64,000 nucleotides of DNA, from NCBI GenBank assembly GCA_036517175.1, contig DATDXQ010000028.1, positions 1-64,000 of the forward strand, read 5' to 3'. Source of the stretch: 2-01-FULL-44-17 sp036517175. GTDB taxonomy: Bacteria; Patescibacteriota; Minisyncoccia; 2-02-FULL-40-12; IGHO2-01-FULL-4-A. The notes under the pieces were generated by a model that saw only the letters and a program-made list of their open reading frames with translations, had not been told where the DNA came from and searched no databases. Within the stretch, counting starts at the first letter, position 1. Each line of letters opens with the position of its first letter. This document shows positions 46,664 through 54,905 of the stretch, piece by piece. Both the position numbers and the translations under genes were made by a program.

Positions 46664-47830
46664 TTAATCACTAGGAATTAGGGAATTGGAAATGCAAATA
46701 TTTTTGTACACATGGGCCGACTGACGCACAGTACGCCTCATGTTGTTGTAGTCTACCTCAATTAAACCAAATCTATACTTAAAACCTTCAGCCAATTCAA
46801 GATTATCTAACAGAGACCAGTAAAAATAACCACGAATATCTACCCCTTCCTGAATCGCGCACCAAACCCAGTACAAGTGATCCTCTATAAATTTAGCCCT
46901 CCTCGTATCTGAAGAATCAGCAATCCCATTTTCTGTAATATAAATCGGCCTCTTGTAACGTTTAATCTGGTTTAGAACTTTATGGATACCTTGTGGGTAT
47001 ATATCCCAATCCATGTCAGATTTTTGAAAATTAATTTTTGAACCATATTGAATAGGTCTGTAATAATTAACACCTATAAAATCCTGAGCTATTTTACTCA
47101 AAAACCTGCGGTTCCTGTACCAATTTAAAATCATTGACAAAACAATATTAAACGGGTTCTTATTATAAATATATAAAACTTGGTCTGCAGCTATACCAAT
47201 ATTTATGTTAGGTTTTACTTTCTTAATTTTTTTATATGCAACATTGTGCGACTCGATTAAGTTATCCACAACTCTCAGAACCTTAATAAAGCTTCTTTTA
47301 AATGGTGGCCATATACCGTGGGCATAGCTTTGGCCAACATAAACCATGGGTTCGTTAATAGTGATTAAAAAATTAGTTAAATCCCCCAACCTATCGGCCA
47401 CATACTCGCAATAACGACTAAAATAAAAAGGGGCTTTCTTATTTTCAAAACCCCCAATATTTGAAAACCATAGTGGCAACGCAAAATGCCAAATGGTTAC
47501 AAAGGGCTCTAGGCCTCGATTTTTTAAGGCCAATAATACTTGCCGATAATGCTCGACTTCAGCATTATTGAATTTCCCCTCCTCTGGCTCTATTCTTGAC
47601 CACTCAATTGATAGCCTATGAGTATTCTGGCCTAATGATTTAGCAAAATCAAAATCCTCCTCGTAGAGGTTATAACTGTCGCAGGCTTTTCCAGCCGCCG
47701 GTATTTTGCCTTTTCTTGCAGCCTCAGCCCAATCATTGTTTTCTATTCCTCCCTCAACCTGGTAACTGGAGGTTGCACTCCCCCACAAAAACCCTTGAGG
47801 AAATATTTTTTTATCAACCTCTTGGATCAC
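46664..47830 (-). CDS. GH1 family beta-glucosidase
   Basis: 388 residues. FPQGFLWGSATSSYQVEG is the GH1 N-terminal signature, ITINEP gives the acid/base (Glu160), and YITENG gives the nucleophile (Glu300). The enzyme is shorter than usual (~440-450), with a reduced region between the motifs. It would cleave beta-glucosides or beta-galactosides inside the cell. First gene of the operon with EamA and GH-A. Confidence 0.88.
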   Translation of the reverse strand: MIQEVDKKIFPQGFLWGSATSSYQVEGGIENNDWAEAARKGKIPAAGKACDSYNLYEEDFDFAKSLGQNTHRLSIEWSRIEPEEGKFNNAEVEHYRQVLLALKNRGLEPFVTIWHFALPLWFSNIGGFENKKAPFYFSRYCEYVADRLGDLTNFLITINEPMVYVGQSYAHGIWPPFKRSFIKVLRVVDNLIESHNVAYKKIKKVKPNINIGIAADQVLYIYNKNPFNIVLSMILNWYRNRRFLSKIAQDFIGVNYYRPIQYGSKINFQKSDMDWDIYPQGIHKVLNQIKRYKRPIYITENGIADSSDTRRAKFIEDHLYWVWCAIQEGVDIRGYFYWSLLDNLELAEGFKYRFGLIEVDYNNMRRTVRQSAHVYKNICISNSLIPSD

Positions 47831-47932
47831 ATATAAATTATAATTTAATCAATTCAAACAGACCATACTTCTATTTATTTTATAAAAGTGCTACTTTGCT
47901 GTATATAAAGTAGAACTTTAAAAAGAGGTCCC

Positions 47933-48811
47933 TTGAAAATCCATAGGATAATTTTACTGGCAGGCATTTTAAACATATCTATCATTTCTTCTTTTGGCCA
48001 AATATCAAGCAGCACAGAAAAGGCCGGGCAAGAGATGAAAGTCTCAGGCGATATTTTTTTGGATATGAATATTTTAAGCAAGAAACCCGTATTTATAAGG
48101 GGGCAATTACCTTATCAGAGCTGGTCAGCAGGACTAAACCTTCAACTAGAAAAAGGTGAACGAATAAAGATTAACTTGCTCACCGCAATAGGAGGTGGCA
48201 CACCTTTTGATAATCCTGAGTTGTACGGGTATATTCTGACGACCCAATTCAATCTCAATAAAAAACTAGGAGTTGTTTGGGGAGCTGAAGCAAGCTACAA
48301 CATAAACCAAATCCCAGTTCTTGATTATGCTGGCAGAATCCCACACACCGGTCTGAGTAACATGTACGCAGGACCTAAATTTATGCACACTTGGAACAAA
48401 AAAGGCTACATAAAAACAGAAACCTATGCTTACAAAACAATCAGAGGGAATACACCAGTTAACAACAATGGCTTTACTGCTCCGTATATTGGATGGCGTG
48501 TTGGCAACACCCTAATCTTGGGACGTACCCAAAACAAGAGGTCATTTGTTATGTATACCGACACTTACCTTGAAGGAAATAACGATAAATTTATCGGCCA
48601 CTTTGAAGCTGTTGGTATTTCTTTAAAAATAGACTTCCTTGTCAGTAGACACTTCTCAATTCAGCAAGGCGCTTCAATAAGAAGAAACATCAGGGGTAGT
48701 CCTTATTCTGGTACACAGTCTAAATCCTTTAATCCCTCGATAGGTATTTCTGCCGCACCGATAAACAATGACGTATTCATGGTTTGGATAGGCCCACGTT
48801 TTGTATTTTAA
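47933..48811 (+). CDS. beta-barrel-like exported protein, unusual for CPR
   Basis: 292 residues starting with TTG; GAGG is four bases upstream. The signal peptide is ~1-22 (LAGILNISIISSFG-Q). The rest alternates polar and hydrophobic residues with aromatic belts and ends in Phe (GPRFVF), as in outer-membrane barrels. CPR bacteria are thought to lack a conventional outer membrane, so this may be acquired from Bacteroidota or work in another way. Single gene with its own terminator. Confidence 0.6.
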   Translation: MKIHRIILLAGILNISIISSFGQISSSTEKAGQEMKVSGDIFLDMNILSKKPVFIRGQLPYQSWSAGLNLQLEKGERIKINLLTAIGGGTPFDNPELYGYILTTQFNLNKKLGVVWGAEASYNINQIPVLDYAGRIPHTGLSNMYAGPKFMHTWNKKGYIKTETYAYKTIRGNTPVNNNGFTAPYIGWRVGNTLILGRTQNKRSFVMYTDTYLEGNNDKFIGHFEAVGISLKIDFLVSRHFSIQQGASIRRNIRGSPYSGTQSKSFNPSIGISAAPINNDVFMVWIGPRFVF

Positions 48812-48836
48812 AACCCCGCTATGCGGGGTTTATTTT
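48812..48836. terminator. terminator after beta-barrel-like gene
   Basis: AACCCCGC/GCGGGGTT stem followed by TATTTTTT on the plus strand. Confidence 0.85.
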
Positions 48837-48848
48837 TTAAATACAATT

Positions 48849-49271
48849 TTATTTTCCAGAAGAACCAAAACCTTGAGTACCTCTATCAGATTCGTTCAGC
48901 GTATCAACCTCCAGAAAATCAGCAACTTCAACTTTTTGAATCAACATTTGAGCAACTCTATCGCCCGCACTTACCACGTGTTCAGCAGTAGACAAATTGG
49001 TAAGTCCCACCATCACTTCACCTCGATAATTGGAGTCGATAACACCACCCATTGTTTTTAAACTACTTTTGATGGCCAGCCCGCTCCTGTCCCATATGAG
49101 ACCAACATATCCTGGCGGTATAGCCACAGCCAAACCAGTGCTGATTGCAGTTGTACTTCCTGGTTTTATAACACAGGAACTTACTGCATAAAGATCAAAT
49201 CCAGCATCACCAAAACGCATCATTTTAGGAACCATTGCGTTAGGAACAAGTTTTTTAATAGGAATTACCAT
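48849..49271 (-). CDS. dut: dUTP diphosphatase
   Basis: 140 residues, trimeric dUTPase length. Motif 1 AGFDLYA, motif 2 DRSGLA, motif 3 GGVIDSNYRGEV, motif 4 GDRVAQMLI and motif 5 near RGTQGFGSSG are all present. GGAGA lies before the ATG. It hydrolyses dUTP to keep uracil out of DNA. Confidence 0.95.
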   Translation of the reverse strand: MVIPIKKLVPNAMVPKMMRFGDAGFDLYAVSSCVIKPGSTTAISTGLAVAIPPGYVGLIWDRSGLAIKSSLKTMGGVIDSNYRGEVMVGLTNLSTAEHVVSAGDRVAQMLIQKVEVADFLEVDTLNESDRGTQGFGSSGK

Positions 49272-49414
49272 TTACTTTTCTCCTCTAATCTTCAGTAAGC
49301 CGAATTAACAATATTATCTAGCAGCAATCACAAATTTTCAAGATTGACATATTAACTAAAAAACTTCAAAGTTAATCTCATTACAATAGGTCGCCCGTGG
49401 GGGGATCTTTAAAA

Positions 49415-50533
49415 ATGAGGTATGAATTTATCAAAGCAGATATTGCAATAATAGGAGCCGGGGCTGTCGGCTGTGCTCTGGCTCGCAGAGCAAGCATGTC
49501 GTATCCAAATAAAAAAATAGTAGTTATAGAAAAAAGACACGCACCAGGTCAGGAAACAAGCCGACTAAACAGTAATGTCATACACTCTGGCCTGCATCAA
49601 AAACCAGATTCTCTAAAAGCACTTTTAGCTCGCCGCGGCAACAAACTTATCGTTGATTATGCCTTAGCCAGGAGGATAAACACACGCCAAACAGGAATGA
49701 TCATAGCAATTCCGAGCCATGATTTACTATCTAATCCCATAAGCAAGCTGGCATCCCTTACTCACTTAATCAGACAGGGACATAAACAAAACATTAAATT
49801 TGAATTCCTTTCAAAATCTGGAATTAAAAGATATGAGCCCCAAATATCAGCCTTGGCCGGAATCTTTATCCCAAATGTATGGATTATTGATATCTACCAA
49901 TTCATGAGATCTCTTTACCTTGACGCCAACTCAAATGGTGTTAACTTCCTTTTTCACAAGGAAGTTACTGGGATAGAAAAAACTTCTAATGGTTATCAAA
50001 TCTCGGCTAATAAACTAAGAGTAAGCTCAGAAATAGTGATTAACGCGGCCGGCCTTTATGCTGACAAAATAGCGGCAATGGCGGGGTTCGAATATCAAAC
50101 GGAATTCTGGCGTGGAGAATATTACGAAGTTTCACTGGAAAAAAGTAATTTAATACATCGCTTAGTCTATCCTGTTACATCAACCCAATCACCGTCCAAG
50201 GGTATACATTTCAGCCCACGCATAAACGGTCGACTATTTATAGGACCAAATGCAAAGCTAGTACCGACTAGAGATTACTACAACATGGACAAAACAGGAG
50301 CCGACTACTTCCTAGAAACAGCCTCTAGATTCTGTTCCAGAATAAGATCATCCGATCTACGCTGGGGATATTCTGGCATAAGACCAAAACTTAAAAATTG
50401 GCAAAAGGATTCAGATTTTGTCATCAACAAAGATAATGACAGACCAGTTTTTATAAATCTTGTAGGAATAGATTCCCCCGGCCTAACAGCCAGCATGGCA
50501 ATAGCAGAAAAAGTTATGACTATGATTAGTTAA
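49415..50533 (+). CDS. L-2-hydroxyglutarate oxidase-like FAD oxidoreductase
   Basis: 372 residues from MRYEF; a GTG start 18 bases earlier is possible. IAIIGAGAVGCALA binds FAD, VIEKRHAPGQETSRLNSNVIHSG is the LhgO-type segment, and the end reads NLVGIDSPGLTASMAIA. It likely oxidises a 2-hydroxyacid. No electron acceptor or partner is visible next to it. Confidence 0.85.
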   Translation: MRYEFIKADIAIIGAGAVGCALARRASMSYPNKKIVVIEKRHAPGQETSRLNSNVIHSGLHQKPDSLKALLARRGNKLIVDYALARRINTRQTGMIIAIPSHDLLSNPISKLASLTHLIRQGHKQNIKFEFLSKSGIKRYEPQISALAGIFIPNVWIIDIYQFMRSLYLDANSNGVNFLFHKEVTGIEKTSNGYQISANKLRVSSEIVINAAGLYADKIAAMAGFEYQTEFWRGEYYEVSLEKSNLIHRLVYPVTSTQSPSKGIHFSPRINGRLFIGPNAKLVPTRDYYNMDKTGADYFLETASRFCSRIRSSDLRWGYSGIRPKLKNWQKDSDFVINKDNDRPVFINLVGIDSPGLTASMAIAEKVMTMIS

Positions 50534-50534
50534 A

Positions 50535-50558
50535 AACCGAGCAAAGCTCGGTTTTGTT
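50535..50558. terminator. bidirectional terminator
   Basis: AACCGAGC/GCTCGGTT stem between convergent genes, T-runs on both sides. Confidence 0.85.
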
Positions 50559-50563
50559 TTTAA

Positions 50564-51727
50564 TTATCTCATTAATACTTCATCAAAATCTTTAATTAAT
50601 TCATTCATGTTGCCGAGACTCACCGACAATCTAACTAATTGCGGTGGGATATTAACAACAGCAAGCTCTTCTAATGATAGCTTGCTATGCGTGGTAGACG
50701 CTGGATGAATTATAAGATTTTCATTTTCGTCACCTAGGTGAGGCGCCATTCTGGCGCTACGAACTGATTCAACCAAATTACGTGCTGCATCAAAACTGGG
50801 CATCTCAAACGATAACATTCCTCCCCCACCAGTCATTTGTCTTCGAGCCAGATTGTATTTTGGATTGCTTGATAAGAATGGGTAATTAACCCTACAAACT
50901 CTGGCATGATTTTCTAGAAAAACTGCAACTTTGAGTGCATTTTCAGAAAACAAAGCCATATCTCTCTCCAGTGTTGTACGATTAAGAAGTGTTAAATAAG
51001 CTGAGAGAGGATGCATTATGGCTCCAGTAGAAACATGATAATCATTTAGAACTTTTTCTGTTTTATCCAAAAATCTAGGCGAACCAATCAATGCTCCACC
51101 CAACCCAGTAGACTGCCTATTCAAGGCCTTAGTAACCGAGTAAAGAACCGCATCAGCACCAAGTTCAAGTGGTTTCTGCAAAACAGGCGTTAATGTATTA
51201 TCGACCACCAGAAATGAGTCATACTTGTGAGTTATTTCAGCAACAGCACTAATGTCAAAAATATCAACCGTCGGATTTGCAGGAGTCTCCATAAACACAA
51301 AAGCGGCTCCAGGCCTTATCGCTTGCTCCCAAGCATCAAGATCAAAAGGATTGTCAACAAAAACAATCTCACAAGCATGATCTTTCTGCCAAAGCTGCAA
51401 CTGGTGAAAACTGCCACCATATATATAAGAGGAGGTCACAACCCGTCTCCCTCTTCCAAGAGATAGAGAGGTCAAACCCCAAAACAAAAGAGCAAGAGCA
51501 GACAAACCACTACTTGTAGCCCAAACAGAACCCTCCCTAACTCTTTCTACTCCAGCAAGCCAATGCTCAAACGCAGTGACAGTCGGGTTGCCCATTCTAC
51601 CGTAAGCATACCCGCAGGCAGGATCTTCAAAAATTTGTGCGCCTCGCTCTACGCTCTCGAAGCTAAAAGAAACCCCGAGGTGAAGCGGCGGAACAATTCC
51701 ATTAAAATGATCTTTATCTTTCGACAC
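50564..51727 (-). CDS. Cys/Met metabolism PLP-dependent enzyme (cystathionine synthase/lyase family)
   Basis: 387 residues, GTG start with AGGA upstream. AYGRMGNPTV holds the substrate-binding Tyr/Arg, VVDNT gives Asp176 and LYSVTK gives the Schiff-base Lys200. It could be a gamma-synthase, lyase or O-acetylhomoserine sulfhydrylase; the family member is not clear. No other methionine genes in view. Confidence 0.85.
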   Translation of the reverse strand: MSKDKDHFNGIVPPLHLGVSFSFESVERGAQIFEDPACGYAYGRMGNPTVTAFEHWLAGVERVREGSVWATSSGLSALALLFWGLTSLSLGRGRRVVTSSYIYGGSFHQLQLWQKDHACEIVFVDNPFDLDAWEQAIRPGAAFVFMETPANPTVDIFDISAVAEITHKYDSFLVVDNTLTPVLQKPLELGADAVLYSVTKALNRQSTGLGGALIGSPRFLDKTEKVLNDYHVSTGAIMHPLSAYLTLLNRTTLERDMALFSENALKVAVFLENHARVCRVNYPFLSSNPKYNLARRQMTGGGGMLSFEMPSFDAARNLVESVRSARMAPHLGDENENLIIHPASTTHSKLSLEELAVVNIPPQLVRLSVSLGNMNELIKDFDEVLMR

Positions 51728-51778
51728 ATGAATCCTTTTTTAAAGTCCTACGATTTAAAAATCATATAACAAAAATAA

Positions 51779-51806
51779 AAAAACCGCTAATAAAAATAGC
51801 GGTAAA
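51779..51806 (-). terminator. terminator after TrxR-like gene
   Basis: ACCGCTA/TAGCGGT stem followed by seven T on the minus strand. Confidence 0.82.
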
Positions 51807-51808
51807 AT

Positions 51809-52783
51809 TTAAGCTAAATAGGAATGGGTCGACTGTACAGCCATTGCTCCCTCACCCACTGAAGATGCGACTCTTTTAACAGAACTGAATCTAGCATCGC
51901 CTGCCGCGAAAACACCTGCTTGAGATGTCTCCATATGTACCGGCACAGAACCATCTAATCTATTATTAACAAACTGCCCAGTAAGAATATAACCATTCTT
52001 GTCTTTTTCAACACAACCATCAAGCCACAAAGTCTTTGGTCTTGCACCAATTAGTATAAATAACCTATCGGCTGGAACAATGCTTTCATCGTTATTAGTC
52101 TTCAATCTTATTTCTTCCAGATGCTCAACCCCTCTGCATTCCACAAGAGATGTATTTTCATGCACATGAACATTACCATAATCCACGATTCTTTTTATAA
52201 GATACTCGCTCATTTTGTCCTTGATGGAATCACCCCTAACTAACAGATGTATTTCACAACCTGTACATCTTGCCAAATGCACAACAGCCTGCCCGGCAGA
52301 ATTAGCGCCACCCACAACATATAATTTCTTGTCATTATACACAGAACTAAGTGAGGGGGAACCATATGAAATCCCATTGCCAAGGAATCTAGCAAGACCC
52401 GAAACAGTAAGGGTCTGGTATTGAACTCCGAGTGCCAATATAACTGCCCGAGACACAATCACATCTCCCTCGTCGCTAATAATGGTCTTCCTGTCTCCAT
52501 CACAAACTAGTCTATTGGCCCTGAATGGAGCCAAAAAATTAGTGTTAAATTTTGCGGCCTGCGCCACTGCCCGGCGAACTAAATCTTGACCAGTCAAACC
52601 ATCTGGAAATCCAAGAAAATTTTCAATAAGTGTCGAGGTGCCTGCCTGACCTCCAAACTGAGTTTGTGCATCTATAAGGACGGTAGACAATCCCTCAGAA
52701 GAAGCGTTAACAGCAGCAGAAAGGCCCGCTGGTCCTCCACCGACTATGCATAAATCATATTCATTATTAGTCACCTTGATCAC
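51809..52783 (-). CDS. thioredoxin reductase-like flavoprotein lacking the CxxC motif
   Basis: 324 residues. FAD site CIVGGGPAGLSAA (12-24) and NAD(P) site LYVVGGANSAGQAV are in the TrxR order, and IGARPKTLWL plus AAGDARFS end the protein as in the family. The redox CxxC expected just before the second dinucleotide site is absent (GISYGSPSLSSVYND). It is more like the reductase half of response-regulator/TrxR fusions or ferredoxin-NADP reductase-type members. The electron acceptor is unknown. Confidence 0.8.
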   Translation of the reverse strand: MIKVTNNEYDLCIVGGGPAGLSAAVNASSEGLSTVLIDAQTQFGGQAGTSTLIENFLGFPDGLTGQDLVRRAVAQAAKFNTNFLAPFRANRLVCDGDRKTIISDEGDVIVSRAVILALGVQYQTLTVSGLARFLGNGISYGSPSLSSVYNDKKLYVVGGANSAGQAVVHLARCTGCEIHLLVRGDSIKDKMSEYLIKRIVDYGNVHVHENTSLVECRGVEHLEEIRLKTNNDESIVPADRLFILIGARPKTLWLDGCVEKDKNGYILTGQFVNNRLDGSVPVHMETSQAGVFAAGDARFSSVKRVASSVGEGAMAVQSTHSYLA

Positions 52784-52861
52784 CTCTGTTTAAATTTTTA
52801 AAAATCTATCCTAATATAGTATAATGAAAAGTAATACATGTCAACAAGAAAACAAAAATAA

Positions 52862-52882
52862 AAACGGCTAATATTGCCGTTG
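52862..52882 (-). terminator. terminator of the first array unit, stop codon inside the hairpin
   Basis: AACGGC/GCCGTT stem with T-run on the minus strand. The TAG of the gene at 52868 lies in its loop. Confidence 0.8.
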
Positions 52883-53269
52883 TGCACCTGCTGGGTAAAC
52901 CAGACAGGAATATTGTCCAGCCTTAAAATAAATGCATTCTTCGTCAACAATTCTAGCTACTTCAGCGATCCTCTCGAGAAGAGCAGGGATTCTATTCTTG
53001 CCCTCAAAAGAAACTTCATAAACCCTGTGACGATCTCTATAAACTACTCTCTGTTTATTTATCCAAAGGCCAAAATTAGCAACCACGGAGGAGGTAAATG
53101 CTCCAAACTCTCTGGACAAAAAATTCTGCAAATACTCCTCAACTGTCTCTCCTCCAATTATTATATTTAACTTGTTTTCCGGGATATAAAATACTGCTGG
53201 CCTACCAAGATCAACAAGTCTGTACTTAGATCTATCATTAAATTCCCGCCACCTACTTTTATTTTTCAA
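52868..53269 (-). CDS. hypothetical protein, 133 aa
   Basis: Start TTG with AGGTGA upstream. A mixed alpha/beta protein with FGLWINKQRVVYRDRH and a final region AGQYSCLVYPAG. No family recognised. Last gene of a three-gene unit driven by the promoter at 53856-53884. Its stop is within the terminator hairpin. Confidence 0.6.
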   Translation of the reverse strand: MKNKSRWREFNDRSKYRLVDLGRPAVFYIPENKLNIIIGGETVEEYLQNFLSREFGAFTSSVVANFGLWINKQRVVYRDRHRVYEVSFEGKNRIPALLERIAEVARIVDEECIYFKAGQYSCLVYPAGAQRQY

Positions 53270-53276
53270 GGCTCAC

Positions 53277-53522
53277 CTATCCAGAAACGGAATTTACATG
53301 AAAGTGGTCACCCTGTGAGACAACATTAAATCTCTGGCCACAGCGACAAATAAAAGCAGGTGAAGCTGATGTTCTCCGATCACCCACAAGAATAGAATGA
53401 TGGAATCCAACCTCACCAGTGTTTTCATTTTTTAGACCATTCCTACCACAACCACAGGTAATATCTATGGCAACCATATTTTTGCTTATAGGCTCTATCC
53501 TAATACCCATGATACCCTTCAT
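53277..53522 (-). CDS. small protein with two CxC pairs, 81 aa
   Basis: Two Cys clusters (ITCGCGRNG and FICRCGQRF) would form a zinc ribbon. It overlaps the preceding gene by four bases (ATGA), so it is coupled. Function unknown. Confidence 0.6.
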   Translation of the reverse strand: MKGIMGIRIEPISKNMVAIDITCGCGRNGLKNENTGEVGFHHSILVGDRRTSASPAFICRCGQRFNVVSQGDHFHVNSVSG

Positions 53523-53824
53523 CCCTGTCCTCTCAGGTTTTCTACTCTATCCTTTTCATTTACATCCACCGCCATTCTTGTTCCGCCCCCGGCAAGACCC
53601 ATATCACTTCCCAAAATCTCAAGGATTATATCCTCAGCCAATCCTTGCCTTCGACAACTAGCGATCGCGCCCGCAATCATAAGTTCCTGGAATTTTAGAG
53701 CCATCGCGTCAACAACCGGATCACCGCTCTGAGTATCTTGACGTTGTGCTCTTAAGGCGGCCAAATGTAGGATTAATGCACCCTTGGCCATGCCTGCCAC
53801 AAATTCATTATCTCGTCCACTCAT
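53519..53824 (-). CDS. hypothetical helical protein, 101 aa
   Basis: Start MSGRDN chosen for the GGAGAAG upstream; the frame extends to 53902 but crosses the promoter. Ala-rich helices (AGMAKGALILHLAALRAQ) without a recognised family. First gene of its unit. Confidence 0.6.
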   Translation of the reverse strand: MSGRDNEFVAGMAKGALILHLAALRAQRQDTQSGDPVVDAMALKFQELMIAGAIASCRRQGLAEDIILEILGSDMGLAGGGTRMAVDVNEKDRVENLRGQG

Positions 53825-53855
53825 GTCATCTTCTCCAATTTTAAATAGCACTTTG

Positions 53856-53884
53856 ATTATACTGCCCAATATAGTTTTTGTCAA
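53856..53884 (-). promoter_or_regulatory. consensus sigma70-type promoter
   Basis: TTGACA (53879-53884), exact 17-bp spacer, TATAAT (53856-53861), before the 53519 gene. The spacer has no inverted repeat. Confidence 0.85.
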
Positions 53885-53933
53885 ATTAAGATAGCACTTC
53901 AAATATTAGTTTAGTGCATATCTTTGCAAATCA

Positions 53934-53953
53934 AAACCGCCAATAATGGCGGG
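53934..53953 (-). terminator. terminator after rdgB-like gene
   Basis: CCGCCA/TGGCGG stem then TTTT on the minus strand. Confidence 0.75.
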
Positions 53954-53966
53954 TGGCAAGATACTC

Positions 53967-54430
53967 CTATAAATTTTTTTCTAGAAATAACCTAGCTTTC
54001 CTAAATGCTTCACCTCGATGAGATATTTTATTCTCATCCTCTGTCGTCATTTCAGCCAAAACTAAATTGGTACCTTCAGGAACAAATAGCCCACTGTAGG
54101 GCATCCCTGGTTGAAACTTTGCTCTAGGAGCTTCCAGTAATTGTCCATAGACTTTACCTGAAAAGAAATACTCATCGCCACTTGGTGCAACAACCACAAA
54201 GACCTTTCAGCAACGCCTTCATTGGATTCACTTTCCTTGAATAGCATGCGATACCTATTTGCCCGATCGTGTAATAAGATCCCTTCAAATTGAGTAAGGG
54301 CAAATCTTCCAAGTTTCTTCAGAATCACACAAACTTCTGGATTATTCCCGTTTACTTCAAGTTCTTTTTCAATTTCGCCAATAAATACTTGAATTGTGAC
54401 TTCAACTGTAATTTTAGACAACATATCCAT
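53967..54430 (-). pseudogene. rdgB: RdgB/Ham1-like nucleotide pyrophosphatase with a one-base frameshift
   Basis: The 3' part (53967-~54209) reads VFVVVAPSGDEYFFSGKVYG, then FVPEGTNLVLAEMTTEDENK and ISHRGEAFRKA, the C-terminal motifs of ITP/XTP pyrophosphatases. The 5' part (54062-54430, another frame) supplies residues up to NEGVAER. One extra A in the GAAAGG at ~54205-54209 would join them. Even then the product (~154 aa) lacks the usual SGNxxK start. It may be decaying, or the assembly may carry an indel. Confidence 0.7.
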
Positions 54431-54460
54431 TGTCTAACTACTATTTTAAAGAATAAACCA

Positions 54461-54489
54461 ACAATACCATAGAAATATTGTATTGTAAA
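54461..54489 (-). promoter_or_regulatory. palindromic-spacer promoter a (weak palindrome)
   Basis: TTTACA (54484-54489), 17-bp spacer, TATTGT (54461-54466), with CAATAC/GTATTG symmetry overlapping the boxes. Upstream of the rdgB-like gene. Confidence 0.65.
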
Positions 54490-54490
54490 G

Positions 54491-54568
54491 TACATTGCTG
54501 AGCTGGGACTTAGTTGGAAATCGATATTATTGAATATCCAAGAGATTTACGCTTTCGCAAATTAAAAA
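54491..54568. repeat. spacer repeat R1, copy a
   Basis: Plus-strand reading: TTGCTGAGCTGGGACTTAGT, then AATATCCAAGAGATTTACGC and TTTCGCAAATTAAAAAG. Relatives at 56058, 59595, 59961 and 60331. Lies between a terminator and the next promoter. Confidence 0.7.
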
Positions 54569-54587
54569 GCCGAGCATAACTCGGTCC
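54565..54587 (-). terminator. terminator after 70-aa gene
   Basis: CCGAG/CTCGG stem then five T on the minus strand. Confidence 0.8.
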
Positions 54588-54599
54588 TACATTTTATGA

Positions 54600-54812
54600 T
54601 TAGGTTTTACTTTTAAAATGGTCGAACTTATACCAAAGATCATCAAAATACGCCTTACAAGATGTGCAATCAGCAAAATGCAGAAGATCTTCATATGTTA
54701 GTCCGCTAACACACATCTTATGAAATTGCCCCACAGTGAAGTGGGTTCCTAGAGGAATTTCTAATCCAGTTGGTTTTGGTTTCTTAAATCTCTTTAATAA
54801 CCATACTAGCAT
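54600..54812 (-). CDS. hypothetical protein, 70 aa
   Basis: Basic N-terminus, then HFTVGQFHKMC and FADCTSCKAYFDD with a CxxC pair. It may bind a metal or be redox active. One gene per unit, with promoter b. No family recognised. Confidence 0.55.
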   Translation of the reverse strand: MLVWLLKRFKKPKPTGLEIPLGTHFTVGQFHKMCVSGLTYEDLLHFADCTSCKAYFDDLWYKFDHFKSKT

Positions 54813-54843
54813 TTTAGTCTCCTGTTATTAAGGAATAGGAAAA

Positions 54844-54872
54844 ACAATACTTCTTCTTGTTAGCATTGTCAA
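54844..54872 (-). promoter_or_regulatory. palindromic-spacer promoter b
   Basis: TTGACA (54867-54872), 17-bp spacer, TATTGT (54844-54849). Partial symmetry CAAT.C/G.ATTG. Serves the 70-aa gene. Confidence 0.7.
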
Positions 54873-54905
54873 TCTATTGGGGAAGGTTACTTAAGGGAGT
54901 AAGAA

